Below are positions 8,150-18,199 of a DNA stretch of 64,000 nucleotides, one piece after another (within the stretch, counting starts at the first letter, position 1; each line of letters starts with the position of its first letter). The translations under genes and the position numbers were made by a program. Under the pieces are notes generated by a model, which saw nothing but the letters and a program-made list of their open reading frames with translations, made no database searches and was not told where the DNA came from. Source of the DNA: Prorocentrum cordatum (Eukaryota; Sar; Dinophyceae; Prorocentrales; Prorocentraceae); contig CAUYUJ010003980.1 of the NCBI GenBank assembly GCA_963575745.1, positions 317,143 to 381,142 of the forward strand, in the 5' to 3' direction.

Positions 8150-8230
8150 GAAAGCCCCAGGATGGCCCAAGAGGGCCCCAAGACGGCCCAAGAGGGCCCC
8201 AAGGGACCCCCAAGACTGCCCCACTGAAGT
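8150..8230 (+). repeat. CCAAGAGGGCCC degenerate array (short)
   Basis: A run of degenerate 12-bp units of the type CCAAGAGGGCCC/CCAAGACGGCCC. The same unit builds the large clusters at 10.9-12.1 and 41.6-42.9 kb and short runs at 17.66-17.77, 29.63-29.87 and 30.16-30.25 kb. No gene is supported in 7.9-8.3 kb. Confidence 0.7.
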
Positions 8231-8332
8231 GCCCAGGCCAGCCCAAACGAGGTCCATGAGGACTCCCCGAGACATGGCATCGAAAGGTGCGACTTGTGAT
8301 GGACCTCCTCCTCTTCATCCGCCGTTTCCTTC

Positions 8333-8508
8333 TCATCCTCATCCTCATCATCATCAGCATCATCATCGTCACCATCATCAGCACCATCACCATCACCATC
8401 ACCATCACCATCACCATCACCATCGCCATCAGCATCAGCATCAGCATCAGCATCAGCATCAGCATCAGCATCAGCATCAGCATCAGCATCAGCATCAGCA
8501 TCATCACC

Positions 8509-8581
<73 letters not shown>

Positions 8582-8930
8582 CCAGCAATGTGAATGTTTA
8601 GCATCATCAGCATCATCATCAGCATCATCACCATCCTCATCCTTATCAGCATCACCAGCATCACCATCACCATCACCATCATCATCATCATCATCACCAC
8701 CATCATCAGCATCATCAATGTGATCAGCATCATCATTATCATTACCATCATCAGCCTCGTCCTTAGCATCAGCATAATCCTCCTAATCCTCCTCATCCTC
8801 ATCATCATCATCACCATCGCCATCGCCATGGCCATGGCCATCACCATCATCATCAGCAGCATCATCAGCATTAGCATCCTCATCCTCATCCTCCTTACCA
8901 TTCATTACCACCCATCGTCAGCAGTATGAT
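8333..8930 (+). repeat. ATC/CAG-ATC trinucleotide and hexanucleotide microsatellite
   Basis: About 600 bases of CAT/ATC triplets with blocks of CATCAC, CATCAG and pure CAT (8520-8580). Because the unit is three bases, every frame is open on both strands (poly-His, poly-Ile, poly-Ser, poly-Asp, poly-Met); none of these ORFs is treated as a gene. Confidence 0.95.
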
Positions 8931-9800
8931 CATCCTATTATTCCACCTCCTCCTCCTCCTTCTTCTTCCACCTCCTCACCACCTCGCCCGTCGGCCCGAA
9001 AGCTGGGCGTGTACAGCCTGCTCGGCCTCGGCCGCGACTGCGGCCGCGAGGCGCCGACTCGAGCGGGAGGAATGTGCGCCCTCCGCCCTCCGATCCCTCA
9101 TGGCTCGTGCGCGTGCTCGTCTCCCTCCCTCGCCGCGGCGCCGCTCCCATCGGCGCGTGAGGATGCTATCGCCGTCGCCCTTCGTGCGGCGGATCGCGTC
9201 TTGCGGGACGTGCCGCCTCGGCCTGATGTTGGCCATCCTCGGCCCGCGGCTGCGAGACCCTGGACTCCGTCGCCTCCGCGGAGGCTCGGGGACCGCTCGA
9301 GGTCTCCTCGGGGCGGGCCCGTTGGGGGCCCTGCCGCCGCCTTGGCCCGTGCGTGGCGTGCGGCCCATCCTTCGGACGCGAGACCCTGGATTCGCGGCGT
9401 GCTCGGCGGTGCCGACACGCCAGGGGGGCCCTTCGGGGCGGGGGTCGGGGCTGGGGCTGTCGACACCCCTGGGGGCCCGAGGGGGCCCACTGCGTCTAGT
9501 GGGCAGAGGCCTGTGGCTCCGAGCGCGGCCGATTCGTCTCGGGTCCTGGGCGGGGGCCATGGTGGGCCTGTGTACGGCGGGGGGGCGGAGGAGGGCCGCC
9601 CCCAGGGGCCTGAGTCCCACGGTACAGCTTGTGCCCCGTCCAGGACCCCTGGGACCCCGAAGTTCCCAGGTGCCCAGGTTGTGGCCATCCGAAGCCATCA
9701 GTAGTCCCCAATGTTGTCGGCCCCGTGCAAAGGGCACGTCACCTGGGAGACTAGCAGAGCGCGGGCGGCGGCCCTGAGGCACCTCAAGGCTGGCCGACAC
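8931..9800. other. GC-rich stretch, no gene supported
   Basis: Long frames are open on both strands (283 codons plus, 274 codons minus) as expected of very GC-rich, stop-poor DNA. The translations are Arg/Gly/Pro/Ala-rich with no domain I recognise, so I assign no gene. Confidence 0.5.
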
Positions 9801-9906
9801 CCCCGTACAGGAATCCCCCGAAAGGGCGGATTCAGCGGCGGCTAGCGCTGTGCCTGATGTCCAGGCTCCCCAGTTGCCCAGGCGGCTGCGGAGACCCTGC
9901 AGGCCC

Positions 9907-10203
9907 TCGCGTTATCATCGCCATCACCATTACCATCATCAACATGAAATTTGCCCACACGTTATCCACATGAATATTTCTTCTTTCATCATCCTCAGCC
10001 TCTCATGTCGTTATCCTCCTCCTCCCCCCATCATCCTCATCATGCTCATCATCCTCATCATGCTCATCATCCTCATCATCCTCATCATCCTCATCCTCAT
10101 CATCATCATCATCATCATCATCATCAGCAACATCAGCAACATCAGCATCAGCATCATCATCAGCAGCAGCATCAGCATTGGCATAAGCATCATCAGCATC
10201 TTA
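9907..10203 (+). repeat. ATC-type microsatellite, second block
   Basis: A second CAT/ATC-rich block with imperfect CATCATCCT and CATCAGCAA units. Same character as the block at 8.33-8.93 kb, separated from it by GC-rich sequence. Confidence 0.9.
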
Positions 10204-10930
10204 GCCTTGGTCGTCGTCATCACCCTCATCGATTCAAGCAGCTGCCATCGAACATGCTGAGCTGGCAAGGTGGCGGGACTTGTCGCAGGCAGCTGGATAA
10301 TGAACGAAACGAGCAAATGTAAACTACCGGGGCCCACGGCAGAGGGGCCGCGCGAGCCCTAGCGGCGATTGCGTTCGCGCACATATTCGCACCGATGGCA
10401 AGACATCAAAAACTAAGACTTATCAATGAGAACGGTGTCACACACATATTGACACCGCCAGGCCCCGATAACCCGCGTTCTGGTAGTAGGTAGATCCTGC
10501 TGAGTCTTCGCCGAGCAATTGAAGAGTGATGGCATGTGACTGCGTCGTTGATGTGCTAGTGAATTGCATCACCCTCGCACGGCTGATTGCCACGCAGCGC
10601 AATAATGCCCGTGTGTTTCTGTTTCGCAGCTCGAGAAACACGAACTGCCTGCTATGACTACTCGGATGCTGTATTCGGATCGCGCGCTTGAGTGTGACTG
10701 CGTTGGGCTGCGATTTTTACGCTCAGAAGAAGCGTGTGGCAAAGTCACGTGGCTAGATTGTTGGTACGCCTCCAATCCGAGAAGCCGCAACAAAACATGC
10801 GATACATCGGAGCACCGAGTTGTGGTCGCATGATACGCACCACTACGTACGATGACATGCGCACGCACATTCCCAGACACCACCGCACGATTGCGCATTT
10901 AGCTCGCGTGGATGTATAAATCCCGTTGCG
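10204..10930. other. Unique-looking sequence without recognisable gene
   Basis: About 700 bases of moderate-GC sequence, with only short ORFs (60-110 codons) and no motif. Nothing further is supported. Confidence 0.4.
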
Positions 10931-10989
10931 ATCTTGATGATCTATTAAACATAATCCCACCAGCCCTTTAGGGCGTAGGTGGTCTAGGG

Positions 10990-12075
10990 AGTTTCCTCTG
11001 CCAACCCCCTTCTTCCCCTTCGGGGAGGGGTTTACCCCTCCCCTTACCCCTCCCCACTGACCTGGACGGGGCCGGTCGCGAGGTGTCAGAGCGTCCAAGA
11101 TGGCCCAAGACAGCTCCAAGAGCGAACAGGCGAGAAAACACAAAACATTGATTTTACCTAGGTTTTGGAAGGATTTTGGCATCTTGGGGGGGCCCAAGAG
11201 GCGACTCGAGGCACTCTGGAGGGGCGGGGCTAATAAGCAACCCCCCCTTCTTTGATAGATCTCCTCCAAGATGGCCCAAAGAGCGCCCCGAAGGCTCCCA
11301 AGAGCGCCCCAAGAGCGCCTCAAGAGGGCCCCAAGAGACCCCAAGAGGCCCCCAAGAAGCCTCCAAGACGTTGCCAAGAGACCCCCAAGAGGCCCCAAGA
11401 GAGTCCAAGATGACCCAAGACGGCTCCAAGAGCGAAAAGGCGAGAAAGCAACAAACATTGATTTTACCTAGGTTTTGGAAGGATTTTGGCCTCTTGGGGC
11501 GCCCAAGAGGCGACTCGAGGCACTCTAGAGGGGCAGCGCTAATTGGCTCACCCCCCTTCTTTGATAGATCTCCTCCAAGATGGCCCCAAGAGCGCCCCGA
11601 AAGCTCCCAAGAGCGCCCCAAGAGCGCCCCGAGAGCGCCCCAAGAGGCCCCAAGAGGCGCCCAAGAGGCCTTCAAAAGGCTCCCAAGAGACCCCCAAGAG
11701 GCCCAAGAGGCTCCCAAGACGGGTCCAAGAGCGAAAAGGCGAGAAAACAAAAAACATTGATTTTACCTAGGTGTTGGAAGGATTTTGGCCTCTTGGGGGG
11801 GCCCAAGAGGCGACTCGAGGCACTCTAGAGGGGCAGCGCTAATTGGGCACCCCCCTTCTTTGATAGATCTCCTCCAAGATGGCCCCAAGAGCGCCTCGAA
11901 GGCTCCCAAGAGCGCCCCAAGAGCGCCCCAAGAGGGCCCCAAGAGGCCCCAAGAGGCCCCCAAGAGGCCTCCAAAAGGCCCCCAAGAGACCCCCAAGAGG
12001 CCACAAGAGGCTCCCCGAGATACGCAAGAGGCCCCCGGGACCGCCAAGAGGCCCCAAGGACGGCCCAAGAGGCCC
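10990..12075 (+). repeat. Three ~300-bp repeat units with CCAAGAGG arrays
   Basis: Three tandem units, each starting near AACATTGATTTTACCTAGG (about 11145, 11457, 11756; spacing about 310 and 299 bp). Each continues with TTTTGGAAGGATTTTGGC, a GCGACTCGAGGCACTCT block, and CCTTCTTTGATAGATCTCC, then runs into a degenerate CCAAGAGCGCCC/CCAAGAGGCCCC array ending in GCGAAAAGGCGAGAAA. ORFs across it on both strands are products of the unit and not genes. Confidence 0.9.
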
Positions 12076-12088
12076 CCAAGTTCGCAAT

Positions 12089-12300
12089 TGTCCTCCTCCT
12101 CCTCCTCCTCTTTTTCTTCCTCCTCCCTCCTCCCCCTCCCCCTCCTCCTCCTCCTCCTCCTCCTCCTCCTCCTCCTTCTCCTTTTCCTCCTTCTCGTCCT
12201 CCTCGTCCTCGCAGTCCTCCATCTCCTCCTCCTTCTATTCCTCCTCCTCCTCCTGCTCCTCCTCCTGCTCCTCCTCTTTCTCCTCCTACTCCGACGACGA
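12089..12300 (+). repeat. CTC/CCT microsatellite
   Basis: About 210 bases of imperfect CTC/TCC triplets with TTC interruptions, immediately after the CCAAGAGG cluster. Yields poly-Ser/Leu/Pro and poly-Glu/Gly/Arg frames. Confidence 0.95.
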
Positions 12301-13150
12301 CGGCTCCTCCTACATCCTCCCCCTCTTGGGGTATATGGCGGCTCACCCCGCCCTTTGTTCTTCTGCATGCTCCCCCGCTTCCCTCATAACCTCCACTCCC
12401 CTGGGACTCATTTCTGGACGGGCTGGTGGGGATACGCGAAGCGTCTAGAATTGCGTCGAGCGTGCTTGCAATGTTCCGTACCCGCTGGCACTGCGATTAT
12501 GATGCAACGCTACCGTTACAAGTCGCTGTTTATGTGTTTTGTTCGTGATACGTGACGCCGCTTCGCAAGCTGAAAGCCCAGCCCTCAAACAACTTCTTTT
12601 TGTGCTCGGCATCCCTCCCCCCACAAGGGCAGCCCGCTGAATTAGCTATGTTGTCTCTGTCTGTGCTACTGCAAAGAGGAGCGGCACTGCGTGTGCTAAA
12701 AGCGAAATCGACCTACCCACGCACGAATAAAGCTCGCAAGGTCGATTGGGTCGTGGAGACGCTACGCCGAGGAGAGAGCAGTGGCTCACGCTTTCCCTGA
12801 GGGTGCCCGTGAACGTTACAGTAAGTATGCATGCCGCATGCCGAGGTCCTGATATGACCTAGGAGTCGTCACCTAGTTTTGATACTGGATGGCGTGGGTG
12901 GGCCCCGCATGCTCCTGAGCAGTGGTCACTGCGAAACAGTGTTGAGCACCCAGCCAGCCCACTTTGGGCTCGAAGTCATTCGGCAACCAACAACAAACAA
13001 CGTGACCGACTTCAAAGCACCTGTGGGGCATTTGATGGACAGAGGCCAGGAGTTACTCGGGGCTGTTGTGGACGGAGCAGACAGAAGAGTAGAAGTTAGA
13101 AGAGTGGGGAGGATGGGACTCAACAAGGCAATCGTTTTCAGGCGGTCACG
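12301..13150. other. No supported gene
   Basis: Mixed sequence with ORFs of at most 120 codons and no recognised motif. One plus-strand frame (12552-12800) contains a GQPAE peptide from a partial micro-palindrome (GGGCAGCCCGC near 12627), which is not enough to call a gene. Confidence 0.4.
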
Positions 13151-13279
13151 CGTAATCACTGAATGGAGGTGCAAGGCGAACCAGAACACACCGCCAGAAG
13201 GGTTCGTCTTCGCGACGGGAGATACACCGGACTCACTTCTATAGCGCTCACTTCTACAGTGCTCACTTTGAACTTGTGG

Positions 13280-13470
13280 TCCGGAAGGGGCCGCACATGC
13301 AGGCACATGCAGCACAGCCGCATGCATATGCCCATGCAAATATACAAAAGCCTCAACAGCATTGCCGTACATGCGCGCACATGCCACACCGTCCGACGCA
13401 CAGTCGAAAGCACGGTCAAGCAAAACTCTGAAAGCATAGACGCACATGCCCGCACATGCCGCAGAGATGT
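13280..13470 (+). repeat. CACATGC-rich cluster, first part
   Basis: Repeated CACATGC/GCATGC words (for example near 13293-13335 and 13370-13460), the reverse complement of the words that dominate 14.2-14.6 kb. RCATGY sites recur every 8-20 bases. Confidence 0.7.
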
Positions 13471-13815
13471 CTCAAGCGAAAGTGGCCGCCGGGCCACCAT
13501 GGGGCAGGGCATCTCCGAGACCAGAGTTGTGAGGATGTCGCAGGCGAAGGTGGCCAGATCACCTCATGTCAAAGCATGTCGGCCTCCAGATTGCCGACGA
13601 CGTCTCACGCGGAACCGGCCGGACGCGAACGCGCCGGCGCCCGGAGACGAACGCCAGCCCCGGCATTCTTGCACGTCCCGCACATGCCCCGCACAGGTAC
13701 GCACAGTATTCGCACAGGCCGAGCTCGCCAGTGGCCGAGCCAGGCCAGCGATTCCGAGATTCCCTGAGCTCGGGCCGTCAAGCCACTTTCGCCTGAGACA
13801 TCCTCGCAACTCTCA

Positions 13816-13884
13816 CCTCCTCCTCCTCCTCCTCCTCCTCCTCCTCCTCCTCCTCCTCCTCCTCCTCCTCCTCCTCCTCCTCCT
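13816..13884 (+). repeat. CTC microsatellite (about 22 triplets)
   Basis: Nearly perfect CTC repeats ending in TTCTCTCTGG. Followed by GC-rich C-run sequence. The open plus-strand frame through it (poly-Leu) is not treated as a gene. Confidence 0.95.
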
Positions 13885-14199
13885 TCTCTCTGGCCGAGCC
13901 GAACAGGCGGGCGGGCCGGCCGAGCCGGGGGCGTCCGCCTCCTCGGCCCCCCCTCCTTCCCCCCCCCTCCACCTCCCCCCCCCCACCCCTGCTTCTCCGG
14001 CCGAGCTGAGAAGGCGCGCGGGAGAGTGTTTTACTAGGAGGGCACGCCACCGCCAGCTCACGAACCGGGCGAAGAACCGCCCCCGCCAGCAGCGGGCGAG
14101 TCTAAACGCACAACAAACTCTTTCAGGAAGCCCTGGCACGCCCCAGGTTAGCTCTGCGAAGGCCAGGAGGCATTGGAGGCACAGGGGTCCCAGACAGCT

Positions 14200-14585
14200 C
14201 CTAGGGCATGAGCGTGCATGTGCATTGGGATGTGCACGCATGTGCGCCCGCGCGCTTCACCGCATGTGCGTGCATGTGCGGGCCCGCGCGGCCTCCCGAA
14301 GAGAGGTTGCGCAGGCATGTGCGTGCATGTGCCGATGCCAGATCTGCGATTCTCGAACGCCTCCCGCATGTGCAGGCATGTGCGCGCATGTGCGTCGGAC
14401 TGTGCGTGCATGTGCGTATGATGGATACATCAAAACACAACGCACATGCCCCCGCACATGCCCGGGCACGACGTGCACAGTAGAAAGTCCATCCAAGAAG
14501 GGCCGCACAGGCCTGGCACATGACTGGCACATGCCGCGCACATGCGCGCACATGACAGCGCAAAAACGGCCGCACATACACCCAC
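14200..14585 (+). repeat. GCATGTGCGTGCATGTGC cluster
   Basis: Dense degenerate repeats of GCATGTGCG, switching to the reverse-complement words CACATGC from about 14440, so the cluster as a whole is a loose inverted repeat. ORFs on both strands read HVHAC/RTCAHM-type repeats and are not supported as genes. Confidence 0.8.
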
Positions 14586-15040
14586 CCAGGGGTATAGATG
14601 TGAGTGCGGTGTACACCAACAGCTGAGCTGGAGAATCGGGAGAAGGAGGGGGCGGGAGAGGAAGGCGAGAAGATAGGTGGAAGGACCGACTGGGCCCTCC
14701 CTCACACAGGGACCAGCAGCGCGCGGCAGCGGGGCGAGAGGATGGGGGCGCTTCAAGGTGAATCCGCTGAGGCGGAGCACAGACAGCTGAGGCCGAAACG
14801 GGGTCGAGGGTGCAAGAATGTGTCTTGATCGTGCCACGCGCGCAGCAGCGTATGATCTAAGCGGGTGAGCCTACCGCGGCCCCAGGAGAGCACACCAAAA
14901 GGCACCGTAGCCGAAGGGGGAACGGGGAGGTGGCGAGGAAAAATTACGCGTAGACGCTCGGTCGACCGATGAATCATCCGCCGCGAGCGCTCGATCTCTG
15001 GCGGGGAGGGAGCCCCCGGCTGCGGCACCCGCGCGCTCAA
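14586..15040. other. 3' flank of the ABM gene, no gene seen
   Basis: Downstream of the minus-strand ABM gene. Only short frames are present; no polyadenylation signal can be assigned, as dinoflagellates lack a clear AATAAA rule. Confidence 0.4.
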
Positions 15041-15043
15041 TAT

Positions 15044-15499
15044 TCAATATGTGAAGTCAATCCCATCCATTTTCAACACCTTCTGGGAGACGACACCCCC
15101 ACCCGCCTTAAAATCAGCCCACGCCTTGTAATGTTTCGTCTCCTTGTGCTTTCTCGCCGCCAAATCACTGGCATAGACCTCGTAGAAGACGAACCTGTTT
15201 GGGTTCTCAGTGTCGCGAAGCAAATCGAAGCGAAGACAACCGCTCTCCTCTCGCGACCCGGCAACGTCCACCGCCATCGCCTCCCGGAAATCCTTCAGCC
15301 GACCGTCCGCTATCTCCACCTCCACTACGATGCAGACGGGCGGATTCGCCCGCAGTGCAACCTGGCTCCCGCGGGGAGCCCCGCTGGTAGACATGCCAGC
15401 GAACGCCGTCGGACCCCACAGCAGGCAAGCGGCCAGCGCCAGCAGGAGAAGCGCTGCCGAGGAAGCCGCAGGGCGCGGCGGGCTGCGAGAGCGTACCAT
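15044..15499 (-). CDS. ABM-domain (antibiotic biosynthesis monooxygenase-like) protein with targeting peptide
   Basis: A 151-residue intronless protein. Residues 55-147 form a complete dimeric ferredoxin-like ABM domain: IVVEVEIADGRLKDF, then SREESGCLRFDLLRD, then FVFYEVYAS, HKETKHYKAW and the closing KVLKMDGIDF. Members include YgiN-like quinol monooxygenases and LsrG isomerases; the substrate here cannot be told. The N-terminus (residues 12-29) is a strong signal-peptide core, followed by AFAG and a short Ser/Arg/Gly-rich stretch ending VALRA, resembling the signal-plus-transit presequence of peridinin dinoflagellate plastid proteins. I chose ATG at 15497-15499 because the signal core begins 11 residues later; the frame is open upstream to 15808, so a longer N-terminus is possible. 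Two spliced-leader-like words lie 48-75 nt upstream. This is the only convincing host gene here. Confidence 0.85.
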   Translation of the reverse strand: MVRSRSPPRPAASSAALLLLALAACLLWGPTAFAGMSTSGAPRGSQVALRANPPVCIVVEVEIADGRLKDFREAMAVDVAGSREESGCLRFDLLRDTENPNRFVFYEVYASDLAARKHKETKHYKAWADFKAGGGVVSQKVLKMDGIDFTY

Positions 15500-15546
15500 G
15501 AGCGGGGCTGGCACCAGGAGACCTCTGAGAAGCGTGGTGGCCAGAC

Positions 15547-15574
15547 CTTGAGCCGAGGAGGCGACCTTGAGCCA
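15547..15574 (-). promoter_or_regulatory. Tandem spliced-leader-like remnants upstream of the ABM gene
   Basis: On the minus strand TGGCTCAAG (15574-15566) is followed 19 nt later by CGGCTCAAG (15555-15547), 48 nt before the chosen ATG. The dinoflagellate spliced leader ends in TTGGCTCAAG. Tandem remnants are the published signature of genes that passed through spliced mRNA more than once; the intronless structure agrees. The matches are short (9 and 8 nt) and the spacing is 19 rather than the usual 15. Confidence 0.4.
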
Positions 15575-15819
15575 GAGGTCACAGAGCACGCGCAGCCATA
15601 TGGAAGAGTGAAAATCTGAGGGTATCCACGAAAACCGCGGTCGTCTACGATGAAGTTCGGGACGCTGGGGGGAAGTAGCGGCAACGGGCGTAGCGGCCGA
15701 GAGATCGACCCCGTCTTTGGGCACTGCGGAGTCAATGGGTCCTATCAGGCAAGGCCGGGCGGAGAGACCAGGCGCACCGTTGCAATGAGTCATCCTGCAC
15801 CTGCTCACCTTCCTTCCTC

Positions 15820-16440
15820 TGTGCTGTGCCTCTCCGTCATCGACCTCCTATCCCTCCTCGCCCTCCTCCTCCTCCTCCTCCTCGTCCATCCCCTCTGCCT
15901 CCCCCCATCATGGCCCAGGCGGCAGTAAGAGAAACAGGATGAAGAAGCGGAAGTTTTGTTGGCGTTGAAAGATTTATCAGGCGCGAGCATTTCAGCCAAC
16001 CCTTCGTAAGACACGGACGAGGGGCAGAAAGCGAGACAAAGAGAGAGAGAGAGAGGAAGAGAGAGCAGCCCAGCGTTACTGTTCCCGAGCGTGAAACGTG
16101 AAGAAAAACGAGTGGCTTCTGTAAGAGGACGGGCTCACGCCCCATCCTACTAGCACCAAGCAGAGAGTCGCTGCAACAATTGGCCTTTCGGGCAGACATG
16201 GCTAGGAATATAGCCCTTCACATGTATAGGCACAGGCCACACATGAGAAACAAGGAGGCTATTTCCGAATTGGGTATTGCGGTTCTTCCTGCACACTACA
16301 AAAACATCACAAACTCATCCTGCTGTTGGCGGCAGCGCAAGCCCATGAAGGTACACCGTTACGCAATAGACCTGTAACCATGTATGGCAACGCCGTTTCC
16401 CCCCACCCGCCAAGTTACCTGACGGCTCGTCTGGCAATAG
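15820..16440. other. No supported gene; short CTC and GAGA tracts
   Basis: Contains a CTC tract at about 15855-15885 and an AGAGAGAG tract at about 16035-16062. ORFs are short and without motif. Confidence 0.4.
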
Positions 16441-16469
16441 CTAGAGATGGATACGGATAGCTGCGATTA

Positions 16470-16915
16470 CCAGTGAGGTGGGAAACTCACAGTGGGAGAG
16501 TTGGACACAAGCGAGCGTGGTGCTCACAGTACGGGCATACTTTGGCGTTCACAGGCTATTGCGGTAGTGAAGACATGCGGCGCCCGCAAGCCAGTGTGGT
16601 ACTGGCAGGGTCCAGCTTACCTCGACGTCTGCTTGTGGAATGCACCTTGCGGCGTTATCTGGCAAGTTCTGGTGCTCACAGGCAGCTGCGCCCGCAGACA
16701 CATCGATGGTGCACGTGAGGAAGCTTCGGCGCTGCCAAACTGTTGTGATACAAGCAGAGTCCCCGCAGGGCCTGGCTCTGGCGCTCGCAGGCGTATTGCT
16801 GGGCTCTCAGGCACTTTGTGGCGCTCGCAGGCTCTCGCGCTCACAAGCAATGCGCTGGCGTGTCCAGGCATCCTGTGGCGGTCGCGTGACACTGTCGACG
16901 TAGGACTGGCGCCGG
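16470..16915 (+). repeat. Degenerate GGCGCTCACAGGC-type dispersed words
   Basis: Words of the type TGGCGTTCACAGGC, GGTGCTCACAGGC, TGGCGCTCGCAGGC and TGGCTCTGGCGCTCGCAGG recur every 30-80 bases in this stretch, so the sequence looks like a decayed short tandem repeat. No gene is supported. Confidence 0.45.
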
Positions 16916-16929
16916 GCCATGGCACACGT

Positions 16930-16976
16930 GGAGGAGGAGGAGGAGGAGGAGGAGGAGGAGGAGGAGGAGGAGGAAA
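16930..16976 (+). repeat. GAG microsatellite (about 15 triplets)
   Basis: Perfect GAG run. The plus-strand frame through it (16919-17278, poly-Glu start) has no recognised domain downstream and is not called as a gene. Confidence 0.95.
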
Positions 16977-17326
16977 AACAGGCTGAGGAGGAGAAGGGGG
17001 AGGGGGGAGGACAGGCCCAAGAGGAGAAGCACATCAGCAAACGCAGAGCTGAAAGGCTCGCGGCTCCGAGCACGGCGCCGCTAGCGGCAATCACTGCAAA
17101 CTCGAAGTGCGTGTCGTCGGAGTCGGCGCGAAAAAATAAGTTGTCATTGGTAGCTAATGGCGCCATCGCAGACGGATATGAAACACGGCCACCGCGGGTC
17201 GGCTGCGCAACCACGAATCCTCTGGTCCCTCTCGGGGCGCCAGGCTGTGAAGGTGTATGCTGGACTGCTGCCTTGTAGTATTTGTGCTGCCTTGCGCCGC
17301 TTCTCTCTTGTTTCTCCAGTCCTGCC

Positions 17327-17553
17327 TCCGTTTTGGACGCCCGAAATGGGCACGGAAAGAATGGGTACAATGCCCAACAACAAATGTTGTCCCACACCAA
17401 CAGCGGCCGCTGTTGGGCAGGCGGCCTTCTGTCTCAAATGGACACAGGCCGCGGCGGCGCGAACAGCGAGTCCTGTTCAAAATGAACAGGAACTGCTGTT
17501 GGGCATTGTACCCATTCTTTCAGTACCCATTTCGTGCGTGCAGATCCGTTTTG
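17327..17553. mobile_element. MITE-like inverted-repeat element with 9-bp target duplication
   Basis: Arms 17342-17379 and 17497-17534 are inverted repeats matching at 36 of 38 bases. They lie in an interval (17336-17544) flanked on both sides by the direct repeat TCCGTTTTG (17327-17335 and 17545-17553). A 9-bp duplication is typical of Mutator-like transposition. The interior adds a perfect 20-nt palindrome CCAACAGCGGCCGCTGTTGG (17397-17416) and a 9-bp-stem hairpin TCCTGTTCA-AAA-TGAACAGGA (17471-17491). There is no transposase, so it would be non-autonomous. The arms begin 6 and 10 bases in from the duplications, which is slightly uneven. Confidence 0.7.
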
Positions 17554-17654
17554 CTGCCGACTTGAGGGCCCCGGCCGTCGGACAAATCACCTGGGAGGGG
17601 GGCCTTCATTGCCTGGCCGGTCTGGGTTGCCCCAGGATTCCCATTATACGCGCC

Positions 17655-17775
17655 ACCGCACGGCTCAAGAGGCCCTGAAGACGGCCCCCAGGAAGCTCCG
17701 AAGAAGGCTTCTCAAGAGCCCTGCGCGGCGGAAAATGGCCCCAAGATGCCTCCAAGATGGCCCAGGAGTGCCCCG
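17655..17775 (+). repeat. CCAAGATGGCCC-type short array
   Basis: Degenerate copies of the CCAAGAGGCCC unit (for example GGCCCCAAGATGCCTCCAAGATGGCCC), a small relative of the clusters at 11 and 42 kb. Confidence 0.6.
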
Positions 17776-18199
17776 AGACAACCACGAGAAGAAAAACGAC
17801 ACATGGAAAACACTTATGGGCTACAGGATGCACACCCCTGCTTAGAGTTACGAATGTGATTCAAGCTCACTCCCGAGGACTTGCAAGAGGGGCCGAGGGA
17901 CCCTGTCAGGCAGATAGAGGCCCCGCGGAAGCCGAGATCCCCGCTTCTTCCCTGCCCTTGCTCTTGCTGCTGTTACCCCTATTTCCCGCTGCCCTCTCGG
18001 TTCAATTCTATTATGCAGGGAACTTGGCCTGAGAGCTACGCCTCGTCTCACCGCGTGAGAGAGTAAAAGATATCGTGGCGCCGCGCGCCCATCCATATCA
18101 CAGTGGCAGCTTGGAGCGAGGCTCGTTGCCCTGCGACGCGTGCTCCCGCGGAATCGACGACCAGCGTCGTCCTATTGCTCTGCTGCGCCGTGCTCAACA

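Noticed and set aside
8287-8929. Long poly-His/Ile/Met/Asp ORFs on both strands
   Set aside because: They follow from the ATC triplet repeat, where every frame is open. No flanking coding sequence is recognisable.
8926-9800. 283-codon plus and 274-codon minus frames
   Set aside because: Both strands are open over the same DNA, translations are Arg/Pro/Gly-rich without motif; GC content explains them.
11154-12555. Overlapping ORFs on both strands in the 11-12 kb cluster
   Set aside because: All are translations of the ~300-bp units and 12-bp arrays (PKRPPRGLQ or LGALLGPSW repeats).
13163-14626. 487-codon plus-strand ORF
   Set aside because: Runs through CATGTGCG repeats and a CTC tract (poly-Leu). 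No domain, and the repeat sequence itself gives open frames.
17660-17680. GGCTCAAG on the plus strand as a spliced-leader remnant
   Set aside because: It lies at the start of a CCAAGAGG-type run and precedes no ORF; chance match within a repeat.
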